From Planctomycetaceae bacterium (GTDB lineage Bacteria > Planctomycetota > Phycisphaerae > Phycisphaerales > SM1A02), in NCBI GenBank assembly GCA_002685335.1, contig NYWY01000070.1, forward strand, positions 1-17,809: a stretch of DNA of 17,809 bases, read 5' to 3'. Positions 13,094-17,809 of this stretch are shown piece after piece. The notes under the pieces were generated by a model. It was not told the origin of the DNA. It worked only from the letters and a program-made list of their open reading frames with translations, and did no database searches. Within the stretch, counting starts at the first letter, position 1; each line of letters opens with the position of its first letter. A program made the translations under genes and the position numbers.

Positions 13094-13176
13094 CCCGGGG
13101 CCGGTTTGGGCTCCGGATCCGTGTCATCTGGGCGGGTCGTTCCATCCCCCACGGTTCTCGGCCCCCGGGAGGAGGG

Positions 13177-14091
13177 TCAGCCTGCCTGGAATCCGGATGG
13201 CGTCAGGACCGGGAGGACCCCGGGCTCGATCTCGAACGTGATCGATCGCACCGGTGCCGGCTGATCCGGCGGATCCCCATCCACCTGCCACCGACGGGCC
13301 GGATCGAACTCCAGATCAATCTTCTTCCCCGTGGCGTAGATCAGTCGTGAATCTCGAAGGTGAAGGCCGAGACGGGCTCGCAACAGCCATCCCGGAAGCT
13401 GCCAGCGACCCTCGCAGGGAAGAATCACCAGATCAAGCAGACCATCATCGGCCCGCGCCCGACGAGCGAGATCGATTCGCCCGGCGTACTGCCTGCTGTT
13501 GGCCACCATCGCCAGGCCGCGGATCCCGTCGGCGACCGATCGACCATCCACCTCGACCTTCATCCGCGGCGGATCGAACGCACGGAACTGACGCAGGCTC
13601 GGTCGCAGATAGGAGAGATTGCTGACCGCACCGGTCCGAACCCCGGACAGGTCATGGACCACTTCCGCATCGAATCCGAACGAGGCCATGAGAACCACGA
13701 CCTCATCGGGACGCCCCGTCACCCTCGCCCGGGCAAGATCGATCCGATGAACCCTTCCCTCGACCAGGGTCGCGGCCACGGCCGCGGGATCCGCGGTCAT
13801 TCCATGGTCACGGGCGAACAGGTTCTCGTTACCCGCCGGGCAGTGGACGATCGGCACGCCTGCTCGGGAGGCCTCCGGGGCGGCAAGCCGGATCGCCCCA
13901 TCCCCGCCAACCACGACGAGGGCGTTCCGGCCCTCGAGGGGGCCTCGCAGCCAGGGTGCCGCCGCTCCGGGTCTGGTGGGAAGAAGATCGATTTCGACTC
14001 CTCGAGCGATCGCTTCCGCCTGCACCCGTTCGGCGATCAACCGGGCTCGGCCCGCTCCGGAGATTGGATTGAAGATCACCAGGACGGACAT
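13177..14091 (-). CDS. Diacylglycerol/sphingosine kinase-like lipid kinase (DAGK catalytic domain)
   Basis: A 304-residue protein of the DagK/YegS/LCB5 family, which phosphorylates lipid hydroxyl groups using ATP. Visible motifs: NPISG (8-12) at the N-terminus, the nucleotide-binding GGDG (62-65), PAGNENLFA (85-93) where many members have a Gly-Thr pair, GFDAEV (139-144), NSRQYAGR (198-205), DDGLLDLVIL (215-224), and VDGD (270-273) in the C-terminal sandwich domain. No signal or membrane segment is seen, so it acts at the cytoplasmic membrane face. The substrate cannot be told from sequence. The ATG at 14091 lies 6 bases after a good -10 element, suggesting a leaderless transcript. It is upstream of fliL on the same strand with a 199-base gap; a functional link to flagella is not implied. 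Confidence 0.87.
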   Translation of the reverse strand: MSVLVIFNPISGAGRARLIAERVQAEAIARGVEIDLLPTRPGAAAPWLRGPLEGRNALVVVGGDGAIRLAAPEASRAGVPIVHCPAGNENLFARDHGMTADPAAVAATLVEGRVHRIDLARARVTGRPDEVVVLMASFGFDAEVVHDLSGVRTGAVSNLSYLRPSLRQFRAFDPPRMKVEVDGRSVADGIRGLAMVANSRQYAGRIDLARRARADDGLLDLVILPCEGRWQLPGWLLRARLGLHLRDSRLIYATGKKIDLEFDPARRWQVDGDPPDQPAPVRSITFEIEPGVLPVLTPSGFQAG

Positions 14092-14097
14092 GGCCGG

Positions 14098-14126
14098 ATG
14101 ATACGACCGGCCGTGAAAAATGTCCT
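14098..14126 (-). promoter_or_regulatory. Sigma-70-type promoter of the lipid kinase-like gene, probably leaderless
   Basis: On the minus strand AGGACA (14121-14126, 4 of 6), an exact 17-base spacer and TATCAT (14098-14103, 5 of 6) precede the ATG at 14091 by only 6 bases. Transcription starting at the usual 6-8 bases past the -10 would begin at or next to the start codon. No ribosome binding site is present. Confidence 0.6.
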
Positions 14127-14162
14127 TCCCCGATGATCATGCAGGCAGGACGCCAGACGTCG

Positions 14163-14168
14163 TAGAAT
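14163..14168 (+). promoter_or_regulatory. -10 element of a probable leaderless promoter for the TPR/BamD-like gene
   Basis: TAGAAT (5 of 6 to TATAAT) lies 6 bases before the ATG at 14175, the same spacing as in the divergent gene. The expected -35 position (14140-14145, TGCAGG) matches consensus poorly. No Shine-Dalgarno sequence precedes the ATG at 14175. Confidence 0.45.
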
Positions 14169-14174
14169 GCGGCG

Positions 14175-15326
14175 ATGTCGCGTCCCGACCAGATGAACCA
14201 ACGCCTGCCGCTCGCGTTTCTCGCAATCGTGGCCGTGCTCTTCGGTGGCGGTTCCGCGATGGCTCAGGAAGAATTCACCCTCGGTCCCGACGACGCCTGG
14301 CAACGCGAAACTCCCGCACCCGGCACCCCGGCGGCCCGAATCTTCCTCGCGCGCAAGGCCCTCGCACTCGGCGAACCGGAGCGGGCCCGAGCCCTGGCGA
14401 CCGCGTTCCTCGATCGATTCCCGTCCGCGACGGGCCGAGCCGAGATGCTCCTGGTTCGAGGAGACGCGTTGGTCGAGATGGGCGACGAATACAAGGCCTT
14501 GTTCGACTACGAAGCGATCACTCGTCAGCATCCGGGCAGCATGGTCTTCGTACAGGCCCTCGAACGCGAATTCGACATCGCGAAGGCTTATGCCAACGGG
14601 CTCCGCCGAAAGTTCTTCGGCACCATTCGAATTCTGAACACGGCGGAGGATGCTCAGGAACTCCTGATCCGCATCCAGGAGCGCCTCCCCGGCAGCCGCC
14701 TGGCGGAGGAAGCCGGCATCACGCTCGCGGACTTCTATTTCCGCCGGAGCGAAATGCGACTCGCCGCCGATGCCTACGACCTCTTCCTCCAGAACTATCC
14801 CCGATCCGCCCGAGTTCCCGAAGCCCGGGAACGGCTGATCCAGTCGTACATGGCCTCGTACCGTGGCCCGCGGCATGATGACGCGGGCCTTCGAGATGCT
14901 CGACGACGCCTCCTGGCAATGAAGCAGATCCGTCCGGCGGCCGCCCAACGACTCGGGGCGGACGCCCTCCTCGTCCGCATCAATGAATCCGAGGCCCGGA
15001 AGCTGCTGGTCACCGCGAAGTGGTACCTGTCGATCGATGACCCGATCTCCGCCGAGCTCTACATTCGGCGAGTGGTGGAACGGCACCCGGAGACGGTGGC
15101 CGCCCTCGACGCCCTGCGGCTCGCCCCCCGCATCCTTTCCCGGATGCCGGCCGCGATCGCGGCCGAGGCCCCGGACTACCAACTCCTCGCCGAAGCGATG
15201 CTTGGAGCCTCCGCCCCGCTGGAAACCGGGGTCGAAGCCACCTCCAAATCCCTCCTGCCACGCGAACGGACGTTGGAAACGGAAAGATCGGTCGAGGCCG
15301 ATCCCACGCTGGAGACCGGACAATGA
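14175..15326 (+). CDS. Secreted TPR protein, BamD/YfiO-like, outer-membrane assembly candidate
   Basis: A 383-residue protein with a signal peptide: hydrophobic LPLAFLAIVAVLFGG, then a likely cut after SAMA (residue 30). The body is built of helical tetratricopeptide-like repeats, for example AARIFLARKALALGEPERARALATAFLDRFPSA, then GRAEMLLVRGDALVEMGDEYKAL, and later LADFYFRRSEMRLAADAYDLFLQNYPRSARVPEA. The spacing and the repeated FLxxFP/YP endings resemble BamD/YfiO. It lacks the lipobox Cys of classical BamD and is longer (about 245 is usual), so it may be a soluble periplasmic relative. The last ~35 residues are a Thr/Glu-rich tail. A second ATG at 14193 would shorten the signal peptide's leader. 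It overlaps the next gene by 4 bases (ATGA), so both proteins are coupled and probably share an envelope function. Confidence 0.7.
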   Translation: MSRPDQMNQRLPLAFLAIVAVLFGGGSAMAQEEFTLGPDDAWQRETPAPGTPAARIFLARKALALGEPERARALATAFLDRFPSATGRAEMLLVRGDALVEMGDEYKALFDYEAITRQHPGSMVFVQALEREFDIAKAYANGLRRKFFGTIRILNTAEDAQELLIRIQERLPGSRLAEEAGITLADFYFRRSEMRLAADAYDLFLQNYPRSARVPEARERLIQSYMASYRGPRHDDAGLRDARRRLLAMKQIRPAAAQRLGADALLVRINESEARKLLVTAKWYLSIDDPISAELYIRRVVERHPETVAALDALRLAPRILSRMPAAIAAEAPDYQLLAEAMLGASAPLETGVEATSKSLLPRERTLETERSVEADPTLETGQ

Positions 15327-15889
15327 GCCCCATCAACCCGCGATCCGACTCCCGATCCTGTTTCCGAGGCCGGGCACTTCCAGGGCTCCTGCTTGCTCTG
15401 ACCAGCGTCTCCTCCCTCGTCGGCTGTGCCTCGGAGCCCAGCGAGGGCTGGTCGATGACCTGGACCCACCCCGAGCAATACCGGAGCATTTCGATCCCGA
15501 TCTTCGTCAACCAGACCTATTTTCGAGGTCTGGAGCGAGAACTCGGACGGGCCCTGGTGACGGAAGTCGAGGCCTCGACGCCATATAAGGTGACCGGGCC
15601 CGGAACCGCGGATACCCTTCTCCGGGGTTCGATCCGCGATGCGGAGCTGATTCCGCTGTCCCAGAGTCCGCTCACCGGACTTCCGGCCGAAATGCTCTTC
15701 AAAGTCGAAATCGACTTCGAGTGGATCGACCTCGCCACCGGAGAGCCGGTCGTCAGCCGAAACGGATTCACCGCCTCGGCCTTGTTCACTCCTTCTCGGC
15801 CGGCGATGGAAACCATCGATCTCGCCAGATTCGGCGTCGTACAACAACTGGCGACCGATCTGGTCGATGTCCTGCGAGATGACTGGTGA
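15323..15889 (+). CDS. lptE: LptE-like lipoprotein (LPS assembly)
   Basis: A 188-residue lipoprotein: an Arg-rich start, a hydrophobic stretch (LPGLLLALTSVSSLVG) and a lipobox ending at Cys35 (SLVGC). The body, YRSISIPIFVNQTYFRGLERELGRALVTEVEASTPYKVT, has the shape of the LptE family: a beta strand ending in P-I-F-x-N-x-T, a helix with L-x-x-x-L-T-x-x-V/I, and a residue run before a strand with L-x-G. In known systems LptE plugs the LptD translocon and helps insert LPS in the outer membrane. It overlaps the preceding gene by 4 bases and lies 68 bases before ftsH. The family is very divergent, so the call rests on the pattern and the lipobox. Confidence 0.72.
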   Translation: MSPINPRSDSRSCFRGRALPGLLLALTSVSSLVGCASEPSEGWSMTWTHPEQYRSISIPIFVNQTYFRGLERELGRALVTEVEASTPYKVTGPGTADTLLRGSIRDAELIPLSQSPLTGLPAEMLFKVEIDFEWIDLATGEPVVSRNGFTASALFTPSRPAMETIDLARFGVVQQLATDLVDVLRDDW

Positions 15890-15957
15890 CCTCGGAATCG
15901 GGTGAGCCATTCCGTGCGAATAGGTCGTGAACAGAAGTACCTTTGAGAGCCCAACGC

Positions 15958-17809
15958 ATGAAGCCTGATTCGGCCATCCTCATTCAATCCTCCAAAGACT
16001 CCGGCGGCGACGGCAAGCAGCCCGGCCGGGGCGACGGAGGCTCTTCCGGACCCCAGCCCACCCGGCCGCCCCGGCCATTCATGTCGCTGCTGGTCCTTTT
16101 CGCCGTCATCGCCCTGATCTGGGTGGTGATCACCGGCAATGGTCAGAGATCCGAGGTGATCTCCCTCGACCAGTTCCGCAACCTCTACGAGAGCCGACTC
16201 ATCGAGCCGGACTCCGTGCTGGTGAGCGAAAGCAAGATCTCCGCGATGCAGAAGCCCGACCAGGACGTCAGCGGCGGTGCCGACTCGGCGACTCGGGCCC
16301 CCAAGCCCAAGCCGGTCGAGATCGTGATCGCGGCCGACGGCGGGGTCGACTGGACCCTGCAGCAACTCGAGCTGGACGGCATTCCGTTCCGGATGGAACG
16401 GGACGACAACACCTTCCTGATCATCCTCACGAGCTTCGGCCCGATCCTCCTGGTCATCCTGCTGCTCTGGTTCTTCGTGTTCCGCTCGATGCGGAACGCG
16501 GGAGGAGGCCCCGGCGGGATGCTCGGCAACTTCGGCAAGAGCAAGCACCGCGTTCAGACCAAGGACACGGTCAACGTCACCTTCGCAGACGTCGCCGGCG
16601 TTCAGGAGGCGAAGGAAGAGGTCCAGGAGCTCGTCACGTTCCTCAAGGACCCCAAGCGGTTCCAGCGGCTCGGCGGTCGGATCCCGCGAGGCGTCCTGCT
16701 CGAAGGCCTTCCCGGCTGCGGCAAGACCCTGCTCGCGAAGGCGATCGCAGGCGAGGCGGATGTCCCGTTCTTCACGATCTCCGGTTCGGACTTCGTCGAG
16801 ATGTTCGTCGGCGTCGGTGCCAGCCGCGTCCGCGACCTCTTCAAGCAGGCGAAGGAGAACTCCCCGTGCATCATCTTCCTCGATGAGATCGACGCGGTCG
16901 GTCGGCGACGAGGCGGCGGATTCACCACCGGCGGGCATGACGAGCGGGAACAGACGCTCAATGCGATCCTCGTCGAGATGGACGGCTTCGATGCCACCGA
17001 CCAGGTGATCGTCATCGCGGCGACCAACCGGGCCGACGTGCTCGACCCGGCGCTGACCCGGCCCGGACGCTTCGACCGGACCGTCAGCGTGCCGCTTCCC
17101 GACCTCGAAGGCCGGGCCCAGATCCTCGCCGTGCACGCTCGAAAGGTGAAGACGGGCCCCGACGTCGATCTCGCGCGACTTGGCCGAGGCACCCCGATGT
17201 TCAGTGGCGCCGATCTGGCGGCCATGATCAACGAGGCCGCGATCATCGCCACCATGGCCGACAAGGACTTCGTCGAGATGAGCGATCTCGAGGAGGCTCG
17301 CGACAAGGTCCGCTGGGGCCGAGCCCGACGGAGCCACAAGGTCGAGGAGGAGGATCGGGTCGCCACCGCGTACCACGAGGCCGGACACGCCATCGTGCAG
17401 TGTCTGCTTCCCGATGCGGACCCCCTGCACAAGGTGACCATCATTCCGCGGGGTGCCGCCGGAGGTGCGACCTTCAGCCTTCCGGAAAAGGATCGACACG
17501 GCTACGGCCGGAAGTACATCGAAGCCACGCTCCGAGTGCTCTGTGGCGGTCGCATCGCGGAAGAGAAGAAGACGAGCGACACCTCGAGCGGCGCGAGCAT
17601 GGACATCAAGATGGCCACGCAGTACGCCCGAGCGATGGTCCTGGAATGGGGTATGAGCGATCGGGTCGGATTCGTCAACCATGCGGGGAGCGATCAGCGT
17701 GAGATGATGCTTCCCGAGAAGGACTATTCCGAACAGACGGCGAGAATCATCGACGAGGAGATCCGCAAGATCGTGGATGCCGCGTACGACGACTGCACTC
17801 GCCTGATCG
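15958..17809 (+). CDS. ftsH: FtsH, membrane-anchored AAA+ zinc metalloprotease (3' end outside window)
   Basis: 617 complete codons run from the ATG at 15958 to the window edge with no stop. Two transmembrane helices (about 41-60 and 153-174) flank a ~90-residue periplasmic domain. The AAA+ module has Walker A GLPGCGKT (250-257, against the usual GPPGTGKT), the pore loop FVG, Walker B FLDEID (D309, E310) and the second region of homology ending RPGRFDR (368-374). The protease domain has the zinc site HEAGH (473-477) and the third ligand Asp549 in SSGASMD. FtsH degrades membrane proteins and short-lived regulators; in many bacteria it also controls LPS synthesis. The 40-residue N-terminal stretch before the first helix is Gly/Pro-rich. 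No strong ribosome binding site precedes the ATG. Only the extreme C-terminus is missing. Confidence 0.96.
   Translation, partial: MKPDSAILIQSSKDSGGDGKQPGRGDGGSSGPQPTRPPRPFMSLLVLFAVIALIWVVITGNGQRSEVISLDQFRNLYESRLIEPDSVLVSESKISAMQKPDQDVSGGADSATRAPKPKPVEIVIAADGGVDWTLQQLELDGIPFRMERDDNTFLIILTSFGPILLVILLLWFFVFRSMRNAGGGPGGMLGNFGKSKHRVQTKDTVNVTFADVAGVQEAKEEVQELVTFLKDPKRFQRLGGRIPRGVLLEGLPGCGKTLLAKAIAGEADVPFFTISGSDFVEMFVGVGASRVRDLFKQAKENSPCIIFLDEIDAVGRRRGGGFTTGGHDEREQTLNAILVEMDGFDATDQVIVIAATNRADVLDPALTRPGRFDRTVSVPLPDLEGRAQILAVHARKVKTGPDVDLARLGRGTPMFSGADLAAMINEAAIIATMADKDFVEMSDLEEARDKVRWGRARRSHKVEEEDRVATAYHEAGHAIVQCLLPDADPLHKVTIIPRGAAGGATFSLPEKDRHGYGRKYIEATLRVLCGGRIAEEKKTSDTSSGASMDIKMATQYARAMVLEWGMSDRVGFVNHAGSDQREMMLPEKDYSEQTARIIDEEIRKIVDAAYDDCTRLI

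Noticed and set aside
14076..15323. Minus-strand open frame (415 codons) opposite the BamD-like gene
   Set aside because: The plus-strand frame has a signal peptide and TPR pattern; the reverse frame is Arg/Gly/Glu-rich without domains and would overrun the lipid kinase promoter.
15517..17682. Long minus-strand open frame (721 codons) opposite lptE and ftsH
   Set aside because: The plus-strand frame carries every FtsH motif. The reverse frame is a compositional shadow with no recognisable features.

Overview
The window looks like a chromosomal stretch of a GC-rich, diderm, flagellated bacterium, most plausibly a planctomycete of the Phycisphaerae type. I infer this from the codon usage, the FtsH variant with a Cys in its Walker A loop, the long Pro/Ala/Glu-rich or Ser-rich extensions on the flagellar proteins, and flagellar genes lying beside outer-membrane biogenesis genes. 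The taxonomic call is inference and was not searched.

Layout. Positions 1-464 (minus) hold the 5' part of a secreted protein gene, behind a strong hairpin terminator at 691-724. From 12977 down to 794 (minus) runs a flagellar type III export and regulation cluster, in transcription order fliL, fliN, fliO, fliP, fliQ, fliR, flhB, flhA, flhF, flhG, an unrecognised small membrane protein gene, and a sigma-28 gene (fliA/whiG type). fliO/fliP, flhB/flhA and flhF/flhG overlap, and fliP-fliQ-fliR-flhB are separated by 30 bases or fewer, so the core is a translationally coupled operon. Further upstream on the same strand is a diacylglycerol/lipid kinase-like gene (13177-14091). Its promoter faces away from a plus-strand group: a TPR/BamD-like secreted protein (14175-15326), an LptE-like lipoprotein (15323-15889) and ftsH (15958 to the window end, 3' end missing).

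How the genes work together. FliO/P/Q/R/FlhB/FlhA form the flagellar export gate. FliN belongs to the switch/C-ring and FliL sits near the stator. FlhF (SRP-type GTPase) and FlhG (MinD-type ATPase with an FlhF-activating N-terminal motif) set flagellar position and number. The sigma-28 protein would read late flagellar promoters. The plus-strand group concerns the envelope: outer-membrane protein or LPS assembly and membrane protein quality control.

Most notable points: a perfect or near-perfect inverted repeat lies in every gap of more than 50 bases inside or bordering the minus-strand cluster; fliM is absent between fliL and fliN; FlhB has NPEH in place of the usual NPTH self-cleavage motif; the sigma factor carries a ~75-residue Lys/Ala/Ser-rich N-terminal extension; and two divergent genes both start 6 bases downstream of a -10-like hexamer, which suggests leaderless mRNAs. 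No tRNA, rRNA, CRISPR array or insertion sequence was seen. I found no wholly new system; the best candidates for something undescribed are the small membrane protein between flhG and fliA and the hairpin punctuation of the operon.
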